64,000 nt of DNA from Lottiidibacillus patelloidae (GTDB lineage Bacteria; Bacillota; Bacilli; Bacillales; SA5d-4), in the NCBI RefSeq assembly GCF_002262935.1, contig NZ_NPIA01000001.1, positions 496,001 through 560,000 on the forward strand, in the 5' to 3' direction. The number at the start of each line of letters is the position of its first letter. Positions within the stretch are counted from its first letter, which is position 1. Made by a program: the position numbers and the translations under genes. Shown here one piece after another: positions 1 to 7,236 of this stretch. The notes below the pieces were generated by a model. It was not told where the DNA came from. It ran no database searches and worked only from the letters and a program-made list of their open reading frames with translations.

Positions 1-409
1 TGAAGCAGCTAAAAAAGCTATTTCAAGTCCATTACTTGAAACGTCAATTGATGGAGCTCAAGGTGTATTAATGAACATTACTGGTGGAGCAAATTTAAGT
101 TTATTTGAAGTTAATGAAGCAGCAGATATTGTAGCTTCAGCGGCTGACCAAGATGTAAACATGATCTTTGGTGCTGTTATTAATGAAGAAATGAAAGAAG
201 AAATTATGGTAACTGTAATTGCTACAGGGTTTGTTGAACAAGCAACTATTGCTGCAAAGCCAGCTCGCCAAAAGACTTTTGTTTCAGGGACAGCTCGTGA
301 AGAAAAAACAACTGAACAAAAAACTACAACAACTACTGTACAACGTAATGGAGCGGAAGATCCTTTAGATATTCCGGCATTCTTACGTAACCGTAGTCGT
401 CGCAGATAA
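1..409 (+). CDS. ftsZ: Cell division protein FtsZ, C-terminal part (5' end outside window)
   Basis: FtsZ is the tubulin-like GTPase that forms the division ring. Only the last part is present; the reading frame is open from base 2 and the start lies upstream of the window. The visible protein covers the end of the C-terminal subdomain (motifs [10 protein letters not shown] and VTVIATGF), then a low-complexity Lys/Thr/Gln linker. It ends in the conserved terminal peptide [13 protein letters not shown], the usual docking site for FtsA, SepF, EzrA and ZapA. The tail is fully canonical, which matters because sepF is missing from its normal place downstream. A terminator follows the stop at once. 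Family assignment is secure. Confidence 0.97.
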   Translation, partial: EAAKKAISSPLLETSIDGAQGVLMNITGGANLSLFEVNEAADIVASAADQDVNMIFGAVINEEMKEEIMVTVIATGFVEQATIAAKPARQKTFVSGTAREEKTTEQKTTTTTVQRNGAEDPLDIPAFLRNRSRRR

Positions 410-417
410 TAAAATTA

Positions 418-440
418 GATCCCTTTTGGGGTCTTTTTTT
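418..440 (+). terminator. Rho-independent terminator after ftsZ
   Basis: A short GC hairpin (GATCCC, TTTT loop, GGGGTC) is followed by eight T residues, 8 bases after the ftsZ stop codon. Confidence 0.85.
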
Positions 441-501
441 TATGCTTTATTTTTCTTGATTTTGCGGTTAAATATGAAAAAAACCTCGTCATAATCAACA
501 G

Positions 502-576
502 TAGCGAAAAAAGACAAAATCTCCGAAAAATTACTGCATGAACCGACACACTTCAAAATAGTATGTACTATATACT
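502..576 (+). promoter_or_regulatory. Candidate Spo0A-activated promoter of spoIIGA-sigE
   Basis: A good -10 (TATACT, 571-576) has no proper -35 at 17 bp. Its best -35-like hexamer (CCGACA, 543-548) lies 22 bp upstream, the abnormal spacing known for the B. subtilis spoIIG promoter. Upstream, three 0A-box-like motifs occur at helical spacing: TAGCGAA (502), AGACAAA (512) and CTCCGAA (521), against the consensus TGNCGAA. The elements are seen directly; Spo0A control is inferred from the family. Confidence 0.55.
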
Positions 577-608
577 TAATTTAAATAGTTGGAGAAAGGA
601 GAAACCCT

Positions 609-1523
609 TTGACGATATACTTAGATGTCATTTGGTTTTTAAATTTTTGTTTTGATGCGTTGTTATTATTGTTGACGGGACTAGTGTTAAAAAGACGTAT
701 AACAAAGTGGCGTATAATTTTAGGTGCATTTATTGGATCGACGATAGTATTGTTTATGTTCACACCTTATAATTATATTTTTTCTTTGCCCTTGGTAAAA
801 ATTATGTTTTCGCTTGTTATTGTCCTCGCAGCATTTGGTTTTACACGGTTAACTACTTATATGCAAAATGTTGCGATGTTTTATTTTGTTACGTTCGTTA
901 TGGGTGGTGGAATGTTAGGAGTGCATTATTTATTTAATGTGCAATGGCTGGAAACGCAAAGTAATTATGAAATCGGCGACCCGGTTAGTTGGCTATTTGT
1001 CATCATAGGATTCCCACTCATCTTTTACTACTCGAAAAGTAGATTTTCTTCAATTGAGGTCAGAAAAGTACATTTTGACCAACTCGTTGATGTAACCGTG
1101 GTTGTAGGAGAAGTAACAATAAAAACTGTCGGATTAATAGATAGTGGAAACCAATTAAATGACCCAATTACGAGAGCCCCAGTATTAATCATGGACACAA
1201 AAAGTTGCAAAGAACAGTTGCCGAAAACATTTTTACATCGTATCGAAAATCCAACAACAATTGGGATGGATGAAGAAGAAACAAAAAACTGTGCTTGGGA
1301 GCATCGAATGAAAATTATCCCTTATCGTGCAGTAGGAAGTAGTAATCAATTTTTAATCGCAATCAAACCTGACAAGCTAACGATTAGGCATGATGACGTT
1401 AATTATGTAGTAGGAAAAGGATTAGTTGCATTTAGTACAACAACGTTATCAAGTGAAAATGAGTATGGGTGTATTGTCCATCCAAAAATGATCGTTCTAG
1501 GTCAGTCTACACAATCAGCATAA
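609..1523 (+). CDS. spoIIGA: Sporulation sigma-E factor-processing peptidase SpoIIGA
   Basis: SpoIIGA is the membrane aspartic protease that removes the pro-sequence of SigE in the mother cell once the forespore signal SpoIIR arrives. The first ~150 residues form about five hydrophobic segments. The C-terminal half is the cytoplasmic protease domain with the catalytic motif DSGN at Asp178. The length (304 aa) matches the family (about 309 aa in B. subtilis). The start is TTG, chosen because a strong site (GGAGAAAGGAG) lies just upstream and the protein then begins like its homologues. It is followed 25 bases later by its substrate gene sigE, forming the spoIIG operon. Confidence 0.95.
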   Translation: MTIYLDVIWFLNFCFDALLLLLTGLVLKRRITKWRIILGAFIGSTIVLFMFTPYNYIFSLPLVKIMFSLVIVLAAFGFTRLTTYMQNVAMFYFVTFVMGGGMLGVHYLFNVQWLETQSNYEIGDPVSWLFVIIGFPLIFYYSKSRFSSIEVRKVHFDQLVDVTVVVGEVTIKTVGLIDSGNQLNDPITRAPVLIMDTKSCKEQLPKTFLHRIENPTTIGMDEEETKNCAWEHRMKIIPYRAVGSSNQFLIAIKPDKLTIRHDDVNYVVGKGLVAFSTTTLSSENEYGCIVHPKMIVLGQSTQSA

Positions 1524-1548
1524 TGTATACGGTACAAGGGGGATAAAC

Positions 1549-2268
1549 ATGAAAAAAATTAAAATTCGTCTTACATTATTGTGGTACAAACTATTAATAA
1601 AACTTGGGCTGAAGACTGATGAAGTTTATTACATTGGAGGAAGTGAAGCATTACCTCCGCCATTATCCAAAGAAGAGGAAGCAGAACTTTTAAGTCAATT
1701 ACCATCTGGTGATAAAGCTGTAAGGTCCATACTTATTGAAAGAAACTTGCGTTTAGTCGTATACATTGCAAGGAAATTTGAAAATACAGGGATTAATATT
1801 GAAGATTTAATTAGTATAGGGACGATTGGGCTTATTAAAGCAGTAAATACGTTTAACCCAGAAAAGAAAATTAAACTAGCGACATATGCTTCCCGTTGTA
1901 TCGAAAATGAGATTTTAATGTATTTAAGAAGGAATAATAAAACAAGATCGGAAGTTTCGTTCGATGAACCATTAAATGTCGATTGGGATGGAAATGAATT
2001 GCTTCTTTCTGATGTTATGGGTACGGAAAATGATGTGATAACAAAAGATATAGAAGCAACGGTTGATAAAAGATTATTGAAAAAAGCACTTCATACGTTA
2101 AATGACAGAGAGAAACAAATTATGCTTTTACGATTTGGTTTAGAAGGTGATGAAGAGAAAACTCAGAAAGATGTTGCAGACCTTTTAGGAATATCACAAT
2201 CTTATATTTCTCGCCTAGAAAAGCGTATCATTAAGCGATTACAAAAGGAATTTAATAAGATGGTGTAA
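1549..2268 (+). CDS. sigE: RNA polymerase sporulation sigma factor SigE (pro-sigma-E)
   Basis: This is the early mother-cell sigma factor, made as an inactive precursor. The first ~27 residues are the amphipathic, Lys-rich pro-sequence, ending near [15 protein letters not shown], the region cut by SpoIIGA. Sigma region 2 ([20 protein letters not shown], then [12 protein letters not shown]) and region 4 (ending [16 protein letters not shown]) are intact. At 239 aa it has the same length as B. subtilis SigE. The ATG is preceded by AAGGGGG. The stop codon lies inside a strong terminator hairpin, so the spoIIG transcript probably ends here. Confidence 0.97.
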   Translation: MKKIKIRLTLLWYKLLIKLGLKTDEVYYIGGSEALPPPLSKEEEAELLSQLPSGDKAVRSILIERNLRLVVYIARKFENTGINIEDLISIGTIGLIKAVNTFNPEKKIKLATYASRCIENEILMYLRRNNKTRSEVSFDEPLNVDWDGNELLLSDVMGTENDVITKDIEATVDKRLLKKALHTLNDREKQIMLLRFGLEGDEEKTQKDVADLLGISQSYISRLEKRIIKRLQKEFNKMV

Positions 2269-2283
2269 TGCCATCTTATTTTT
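2254..2283 (+). terminator. Terminator embedded in the sigE stop region
   Basis: A perfect 10-bp stem (AATAAGATGG / CCATCTTATT, 7-base loop) spans the last codons and stop of sigE and is followed by a short T run. It should limit read-through from spoIIG into sigG. Confidence 0.75.
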
Positions 2284-2286
2284 AAA

Positions 2287-2316
2287 TGCATAAATTTCCC
2301 ACTCAAGGAGATACTT
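2287..2316 (+). promoter_or_regulatory. SigF/SigG-type forespore promoter of sigG
   Basis: The -35 TGCATA (2287-2292) and the -10 GGAGATACTT (2307-2316) are 14 bp apart. The -10 matches 9 of 10 positions of the SigF consensus GGNNANANTR, and the -35 fits the WGHATA class. Position and type agree with the known forespore transcription of sigG by SigF. Confidence 0.65.
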
Positions 2317-2351
2317 TACTTGTACAGCATCTCCTGTTAGGAGGGAAAGAT

Positions 2352-3131
2352 ATGGCTCGCAATAAAGTTGAAATTTGTGGCGTTGATACGTCAAAGTTAC
2401 CAGTTTTAAAAAATGAAGAAATGAGAAAATTGTTTAGAGAAATGCAATCTGGTGAATTACAAGCAAGGGAAAAATTAGTAAACGGGAACTTGCGATTAGT
2501 ACTTAGTGTAATTCAAAGGTTCAACAACAGAGGCGAATATGTTGATGATTTATTTCAAGTTGGTTGTATTGGATTAATGAAGTCTATCGACAATTTTGAT
2601 TTAGGTCAAAATGTTCGTTTCTCGACGTATGCTGTACCTATGATCATCGGTGAAATCCGTAGATATTTACGAGATAATAACCCGATTAGAGTATCCAGGT
2701 CACTCCGAGATATAGCGTACAAAGCATTGCAAGCACGTGAAAGGTTAATGAGTAAAACAAACCGTGAACCAACTCCGAAAGAAATTGCAGATGAATTAGA
2801 TGTTCAACAAGAAGATGTTGTATTTGCACTAGATGCTATTCAAGATCCTGTATCACTATTTGAGCCAATTTATAATGATGGTGGAGACCCAATTTATGTC
2901 ATGGACCAAATTAGTGATGATAAGCAAAAAGATTTGCAATGGGTAGAAGAAATAGCCCTAAAAGAAGGAATGCGTCGCTTAAATGAGCGAGAAAAAATGA
3001 TACTTACGAAGAGATTCTTTCAAGGAAAAACACAAATGGAAGTTGCTGATGAGATTGGAATATCTCAAGCACAAGTGTCACGTTTGGAAAAAGCAGCTAT
3101 AAAACAAATGAATAAGCATATTCAACATTAG
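2352..3131 (+). CDS. sigG: RNA polymerase sporulation sigma factor SigG
   Basis: This is the late forespore sigma factor. Of the in-frame starts, the ATG used here has a strong site (AGGAGGG) seven bases upstream and gives 259 aa, against 260 in B. subtilis; an ATG 66 bases further upstream lacks a ribosome site and lies in the promoter. The N-terminus MARNKVEICGVDTSKLP is characteristic of SigG. Region 2 (NGNLRLVLSVIQRF, VDDLFQVGCIGLMKSIDNF), region 3 (PIRVSRSLRDIAYKALQARE) and region 4 (GISQAQVSRLEKAAIKQM) are present. It has its own SigF-like promoter and a structured leader. A terminator follows immediately. Confidence 0.97.
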   Translation: MARNKVEICGVDTSKLPVLKNEEMRKLFREMQSGELQAREKLVNGNLRLVLSVIQRFNNRGEYVDDLFQVGCIGLMKSIDNFDLGQNVRFSTYAVPMIIGEIRRYLRDNNPIRVSRSLRDIAYKALQARERLMSKTNREPTPKEIADELDVQQEDVVFALDAIQDPVSLFEPIYNDGGDPIYVMDQISDDKQKDLQWVEEIALKEGMRRLNEREKMILTKRFFQGKTQMEVADEIGISQAQVSRLEKAAIKQMNKHIQH

Positions 3132-3160
3132 CCTGTCCGATTTGGACAGGCTTTATTTTT
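3130..3160 (+). terminator. Terminator after sigG
   Basis: A 9-bp stem (AGCCTGTCC / GGACAGGCT) with loop GATTT overlaps the sigG stop and is followed by a T-rich tract. Confidence 0.85.
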
Positions 3161-3182
3161 GTATAAATAAACGCTACCTTTC

Positions 3183-3212
3183 GTATAGACATAGTTACGT
3201 ATTTCATAACTA
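3183..3212 (+). promoter_or_regulatory. Possible sporulation promoter of the ylmC homologue
   Basis: GTATA (3183-3187) and CATAACTA (3205-3212), 17 bp apart, resemble the SigF/SigG class. This is a weak assignment based on motif and on the family being sporulation-associated. Confidence 0.3.
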
Positions 3213-3259
3213 CAATGGGTTGTTCATATATATATGTAAAGGAAAGGTAGGAGAAGACA

Positions 3260-3532
3260 ATGATAAAAATTTCTGAATTTCAAGTTAAAGATGTTATAAA
3301 TATTAATGATGGAAAGCGCATTGGTCATGTTAGTGATTTAGATATTAATTTATCTACAGGAAAAATTGACGCAATAATTATAATGCGCAGCGGAAAAATA
3401 TTAGGTATGTTTGGAAAAGAAGAAGAAGTAATTATACCGTGGAGAAACATTATTAAAATTGGTAGTGATGTCATTTTAGTACGTCATTATGATATGAACG
3501 ACCATTCGGGACCAAACGAAAACCAAGTGTAG
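3260..3532 (+). CDS. ylmC: YlmC/YmxH family sporulation protein (PRC-barrel)
   Basis: A small (90 aa) single-domain protein of the PRC-barrel superfamily, known in Bacillus as the YlmC/YmxH family. Visible hallmarks are the N-terminal MIKISEFQVKDVININDGKRI, the strand-turn DLDINLSTGKIDAIII and the C-terminal VIIPWRNIIKIGSDVILV. It has no signal peptide or membrane segment. It lies between sigG and pgeF, as in B. subtilis, where it is counted as a sporulation-associated gene without a defined biochemical role. The ATG follows GTAGGAG. The family is confident; the function is unknown. Confidence 0.85.
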   Translation: MIKISEFQVKDVININDGKRIGHVSDLDINLSTGKIDAIIIMRSGKILGMFGKEEEVIIPWRNIIKIGSDVILVRHYDMNDHSGPNENQV

Positions 3533-3602
3533 TAGTAAATACTAGAAGGAAGTAAGAAAATCAGATATGATTAACATATGAAAAAGATTTGGGTGAAAAA
3601 AT

Positions 3603-4406
3603 ATGTACAAAGACTTGCGCGATAATTTCACATTGACAAAGCTCGGTGACAAAAAACTAACAATAGGAATGACGACTCGAAATGGTGGAGCAAGCACTCC
3701 ACCCTTTTCATCGTTAAATTTAGGCTTACATGTACATGATAAGAAGGAAACGGTTGTACAAAATAGAGGAAAAGTAGCAAGTGCTATAAATTTTCCTTTA
3801 AACAATTGGGTATGTGCTGATCAAGTCCATGACACAGTTATTAAAGAAGTAACTACATTGGACCTTGGAAAAGGTGTATACGACTATGAAGACGCGATAA
3901 AGGGAACGGATGGCTTGTATACTAAGGAGGCTGACATTCTTTTAACAGCAGCCTTCGCAGACTGTGTCCCATTGTTCTTTGCAGTTGAAGACCCTGCAAT
4001 CGTAGCTATCGCTCATGGAGGTTGGAAAGGTACAACTTCAAAAATAGCCGCCAAAATGATTGAGCAATTACAAAACAAGGAAGATATTTTAGCAGAAAAC
4101 GTACATGTTTATATTGGACCTTCAATAGGTGCGTGCTGTTATGAAGTCGATAACAGAGTAATTGAACAAGTAAACAAGAGTTGTGAGAATAATCATTTGT
4201 CTTATGAAACTACAAGCAATGGTTATATGCTAGACTTAAAAGAACTTAACCGACAAATTCTTATAGAAGCTGGTGTAATCGAGCAACATATCTCTATCTC
4301 ACCATATTGTACGAGTTGTCAAAATGAGTTGTTCTTTTCCCATCGCAAAGAAAATGGGAGTACTGGAAGAATGTTTGGTTTTATTGGTATGAAACAGGAG
4401 GATTGA
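3603..4406 (+). CDS. pgeF: Peptidoglycan editing factor PgeF / YfiH (YlmD) multicopper-oxidase-like protein
   Basis: Member of the YfiH/DUF152 family. Homologues were described first as laccases or purine nucleoside phosphorylases, and later as enzymes that keep wrongly built muropeptides out of peptidoglycan. The three expected metal ligands are visible: His76 (QVHD), Cys121 (ADCVPL) and His138 (AHGGWKG). The signatures GPSIGACCYEVD and HRKENGSTGRMFGFI are also present. At 267 aa it is a normal length. The ATG follows GGGTGA. The next gene, ylmE, starts 6 bases after the stop, so the two are probably translated from one mRNA. The exact reaction in this organism is not settled by sequence. 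Confidence 0.88.
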   Translation: MYKDLRDNFTLTKLGDKKLTIGMTTRNGGASTPPFSSLNLGLHVHDKKETVVQNRGKVASAINFPLNNWVCADQVHDTVIKEVTTLDLGKGVYDYEDAIKGTDGLYTKEADILLTAAFADCVPLFFAVEDPAIVAIAHGGWKGTTSKIAAKMIEQLQNKEDILAENVHVYIGPSIGACCYEVDNRVIEQVNKSCENNHLSYETTSNGYMLDLKELNRQILIEAGVIEQHISISPYCTSCQNELFFSHRKENGSTGRMFGFIGMKQED

Positions 4407-4412
4407 AAAAGA

Positions 4413-5093
4413 TTGACTGTTAAAAGAAATTATGAGGAAATAAAAGAGACGATCCGTAATGCTTGTCAAAGGAGGAATCGACAAGAAACAGAAGTTAACG
4501 TCATTGCTGTTACGAAGTATGTTTCCTTAAAAACTGCTCAGGAAGCTATTGAGGCAGGAGTTAAGCATTTAGGTGAAAATCGTGTTGAAGGCTTTTTAGA
4601 AAAATTTGAAACGCTAAATGGGAAGGCGAAATTTCATTTTATTGGAACATTGCAGTCAAGAAAAGTAAAAGATGTAATTAATGAAATTGATTATTTACAT
4701 TCATTAGACCGCCTTTCGCTAGCGAAAGAAATCGAAAAAAGAGCAGAAAATGAAGTAAATTGCTTCATTCAAGTAAACGTTTCTGGAGAGGATTCAAAGC
4801 ATGGCATAGCTCCAGAAGACGTAAAAGACTTTGTCGAAAAGATTAAAGATTATTCAAAGGTAAAAGTTGTCGGATTAATGACTATGGCTCCAAATATAGA
4901 GGATAAGGAAAAGATTAGAACTTATTTTCGTGATTTAAAAAGTCTGCAAATGGATGTTCAAGCGTTAAATATCCGTAATGCGCCTTGCTTAGAATTATCT
5001 ATGGGTATGTCAAATGATTATGAAATTGCGATTGAAGAAGGAGCGACATTCGTTAGAATCGGCTCAGCTTTAGTTGGAAATGAAACAATTTAA
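4413..5093 (+). CDS. ylmE: YggS/YlmE family pyridoxal-phosphate homeostasis protein
   Basis: PLP-binding protein of the YggS/PROSC family. It carries PLP on a lysine but shows no classical enzyme activity and helps balance B6 vitamers and amino-acid pools. The lysine is visible as Lys35 in AVTKY. Other family signatures are GENRVEGF, FHFIGTLQSRK, VNVSGEDSKHGI, LMTMAP and LSMGMSNDYEIAI. At 226 aa it is full length. The start is TTG, placed 6 bases after the pgeF stop. In B. subtilis the next gene is sepF; here it is ylmG, only 29 bases on. Confidence 0.92.
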   Translation: MTVKRNYEEIKETIRNACQRRNRQETEVNVIAVTKYVSLKTAQEAIEAGVKHLGENRVEGFLEKFETLNGKAKFHFIGTLQSRKVKDVINEIDYLHSLDRLSLAKEIEKRAENEVNCFIQVNVSGEDSKHGIAPEDVKDFVEKIKDYSKVKVVGLMTMAPNIEDKEKIRTYFRDLKSLQMDVQALNIRNAPCLELSMGMSNDYEIAIEEGATFVRIGSALVGNETI

Positions 5094-5122
5094 TAAATAA
5101 ATTTCAGTAGAGGTGACTAGTT

Positions 5123-5386
5123 TTGGAAATGTTAGAACAAATTTTACTTACAGCACTAAATCTTTATAGTTTTGCTTTAATTGGTTATATTTTAATGTCT
5201 TGGTTTCCTAATGCAAGAGAATCAGGTATTGGTCGTTTTCTATCGACAATTTGTGAACCTTACTTAGAACCTTTCCGCCGCATTATTCCACCATTAGGTA
5301 TGATCGATATTTCACCAATTGTGGCAATTTTTGCATTAACTTTTGCAGAAATGGGTGTCATCAGCCTTTTTAACATGTTTACATAA
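5123..5386 (+). CDS. ylmG: YggT family membrane protein YlmG
   Basis: A small (87 aa) integral membrane protein with two hydrophobic helices (about residues 8-27 and 62-84) joined by a loop with the family motif [21 protein letters not shown]. YggT/YlmG proteins sit in division gene clusters and their plastid relatives affect nucleoid distribution; the bacterial role is unclear. The start is TTG with GAGGTGA upstream. ylmH begins 10 bases after the stop. The gap to ylmE has no room for sepF. Confidence 0.9.
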   Translation: MEMLEQILLTALNLYSFALIGYILMSWFPNARESGIGRFLSTICEPYLEPFRRIIPPLGMIDISPIVAIFALTFAEMGVISLFNMFT

Positions 5387-5396
5387 AGGTGACTGA

Positions 5397-6170
5397 ATGA
5401 GCATCTACGAACATTATCATAAAGACGAGCATGACTTTGTAGATCAAGTGTTAGACTGGAAAAATCAAGTTGCAACACAGTATGCATATAAACTAACTGA
5501 TTTTCTTGACCCAAGAGAACAAAAGATTTTATCTGATTTGATAGGAAAAAACGATGAAATTAAAGTTTCTTTTTGGGGTGGGGCGAGTTTTGTAGAACGA
5601 AAAAGAGCAATAATTTATCCTTCATATTATGAAGTTTCTACATCTGACTTTATGTGTACAAGTTTTAAAGTGAACTATGCAACGAAGTTTGTTTCAATTG
5701 AACATCGCAATGTGCTTGGATCGTTAATGTCCCTGGGCGTTAAGAGAGAAAAGTTTGGTGATGTCATAATCGAAGAAGAAACAGTCCAGTTTGTAATTGA
5801 TACGCAAATATCTGATTACGTTAAGGTTAACCTAAATAAAATTGGAAAAGCATCTGTTAAACTTATTGAAGTTGATTCCGAAGAATTAGCAAAAGGGCAA
5901 GAACAGTGGCATGAGGTAACGGCTACTGTCTCTTCTTTAAGGCTTGATGCTATTCTTTCAGAAGTATATAAACTTTCAAGACAGAAAATCGTGCCACTTA
6001 TTAAATCTGGCGCTACAAAAGTGAATTGGAAAGTCATTGAACAACCATCCTATGAATGTAAGGAAAATGACTTATTGTCTGTCCGTGGATTTGGACGAGC
6101 GAAAATACTAGAAATTAATGGGAAAACAAAGAAAGAAAAATGGCGAATGATGGTAGGAATTAAAAAATAA
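5397..6170 (+). CDS. ylmH: S4-domain RNA-binding protein YlmH
   Basis: YlmH has an N-terminal domain and a C-terminal S4 RNA-binding domain (about residues 180-245; LRLDAILSEVYKLSR, IKSGATKVN). The family has been connected with division-site placement in cyanobacteria and pneumococci, and with ribosome-associated quality control of free 50S-peptidyl-tRNA complexes in B. subtilis. The second role gives a thematic link with rqcH about 20 kb downstream. At 257 aa it is normal in length. It follows ylmG by 10 bases, with GGTGA as ribosome site. Confidence 0.9.
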   Translation: MSIYEHYHKDEHDFVDQVLDWKNQVATQYAYKLTDFLDPREQKILSDLIGKNDEIKVSFWGGASFVERKRAIIYPSYYEVSTSDFMCTSFKVNYATKFVSIEHRNVLGSLMSLGVKREKFGDVIIEEETVQFVIDTQISDYVKVNLNKIGKASVKLIEVDSEELAKGQEQWHEVTATVSSLRLDAILSEVYKLSRQKIVPLIKSGATKVNWKVIEQPSYECKENDLLSVRGFGRAKILEINGKTKKEKWRMMVGIKK

Positions 6171-6200
6171 TTGTAAAAAATAGAGGAATATCAAAAAAAT

Positions 6201-6207
6201 TGTCGAA
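6201..6207 (+). promoter_or_regulatory. Perfect Spo0A-box consensus upstream of divIVA
   Basis: TGTCGAA matches the 0A-box consensus TGNCGAA at every position, 76 bp before the divIVA start. A possible -10 (TAAAAT) lies at 6226-6231. One heptamer is weak evidence. Confidence 0.3.
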
Positions 6208-6282
6208 GTATTATAAAAAATTATGTAAAATAGAATTAAGTACAAACTAACAAATAGATAATACACTTGGAGGTGGTCAGAA

Positions 6283-6777
6283 GTGTCGCTAACACCGCTT
6301 GATATTCATAATAAGGAATTTAGTAAAGGCTTTCGCGGATATGATGAAGATGAAGTAAATGAATTTCTTGATCAAATTATTAAAGATTACGAAATTATTA
6401 TTCGTGATAAAAAAGAATTAGAATCAAGAGTTTCTGATTTACAGGACAAGCTTAGCCATTTTTCTAGCATTGAAAATACGCTAAATAAATCCATTGTCAT
6501 TGCACAAGAAACTGCTGAAGAATTAAAGCAAAATGCAATGAAGGAATCAAAGCTAATTGTTCGTGAAGCAGAAAAAAATGCTGATCGAATTGTAAACGAG
6601 GCTTTAGTTAAATCACGAAAGATAGCTTTAGAAGTGGAAGAATTGAAAAAGCAAGCGAAAGTATATCGTACTCGCTTCCGTATGTTAATTGAAGCGCAAT
6701 TAGATTTAATTGAAACAGATGATTGGGATCAATTAATTAATACGATCGAAGAAGAAAAAGAAGAAGTAAATTCATAA
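6283..6777 (+). CDS. divIVA: Cell division/septum placement protein DivIVA
   Basis: DivIVA binds negatively curved membrane at poles and septa, recruits MinJ/MinCD, and anchors chromosome origins through RacA during sporulation. The N-terminal lipid-binding domain is clear (MSLTPLDIHNKEFSKGFRGY), with the membrane-inserting Phe17 and Arg18. The rest is a long coiled coil with a break near residue 60. At 164 aa it equals B. subtilis DivIVA in length. The start is GTG with GGAGGTGG upstream. A perfect 0A box lies in the upstream gap. The next transcription unit has its own promoter. Confidence 0.97.
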   Translation: MSLTPLDIHNKEFSKGFRGYDEDEVNEFLDQIIKDYEIIIRDKKELESRVSDLQDKLSHFSSIENTLNKSIVIAQETAEELKQNAMKESKLIVREAEKNADRIVNEALVKSRKIALEVEELKKQAKVYRTRFRMLIEAQLDLIETDDWDQLINTIEEEKEEVNS

Positions 6778-6788
6778 TTCATTAGTTG

Positions 6789-6818
6789 TTGACGTAGATA
6801 GATGTTTTAGCATATAAT
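6789..6818 (+). promoter_or_regulatory. SigA promoter of the ileS T-box leader
   Basis: TTGACG (6789-6794), an 18-bp spacer and a perfect TATAAT (6813-6818) are present. Transcription would start near 6825, just ahead of the T-box fold. Confidence 0.8.
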
Positions 6819-6849
6819 GATAAGCAAAATTGAAATCATTTAAATCATA

Positions 6850-7086
6850 GCGTTAACAACGAGGACAGGGACAGTACAGCTCCATTTAATACATAGCGAA
6901 TCAGGGATAGTGGAAGCCTGAGGTAAAGAAGTTGCTGGAAAATCACCCTTGAGTTCCTTTGCTGAAATAGAGTAAGCAACGGCGGATCATTCACGTTAAG
7001 AATGTTGAGCGGGTTATGTAAATAACCTACTAGAGTGGTACCGCGGGAATCTTTCTCGTCTCTTAGGAGATGAGGAAGATTTTTTT
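6850..7086 (+). ncRNA. T-box riboswitch leader, isoleucine specifier
   Basis: This T-box leader reads uncharged tRNA-Ile and controls ileS. The T-box core AGAGTGGTACCGCGG is at 7031-7045. Stem I elements AGGGATAGTGGAAGC (GNUG-type apical motif) and the specifier segment GGAAAATCACC are visible; the specifier codon ATC at 6942-6944 codes for Ile. The competing terminator is a long stem from about 7048 to 7080 followed by T residues. The specifier agrees with the downstream gene, which supports the call. Confidence 0.93.
7048..7086 (+). terminator. T-box-controlled attenuator terminator
   Basis: The arms AATCTTTCTCGTCTC and GAGATGAGGAAGATT pair with G-U wobbles around loop TTAG, followed by a T run. 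The 5' arm overlaps the T-box side, as expected for a mutually exclusive antiterminator. Confidence 0.85.
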
Positions 7087-7130
7087 GTTTTTCGCTCTGT
7101 TAGCTATGATTGTTGATATTTAAAGATAAT

Positions 7131-7180
7131 AGAAGCGTTGCCCGCGGGAAACGTCCGCCTGAAGCTATTCAAAATCAACA
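7131..7180 (-). repeat. Inverted fragment of a GC-rich intergenic repeat in the ileS 5' UTR
   Basis: On the minus strand the core CGTTTCCCGCGGGCAACGCT nearly repeats CGCTTTCCGCGGGCAACGCT found at 26009-26028. It lies between the T-box terminator and the ileS start. The remaining ~150 bases of this UTR hold nothing else recognised. Confidence 0.6.
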
Positions 7181-7236
7181 AAATTCTTTAACAGCGCTTT
7201 TTTAAAAATGAAAAAATAAATGGAGGCTTAATGTAA

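Noticed and set aside
2286-2351. Upstream in-frame ATG for sigG
   Set aside because: It overlaps the SigF-like promoter, has no ribosome site, and would make the protein 22 residues too long.
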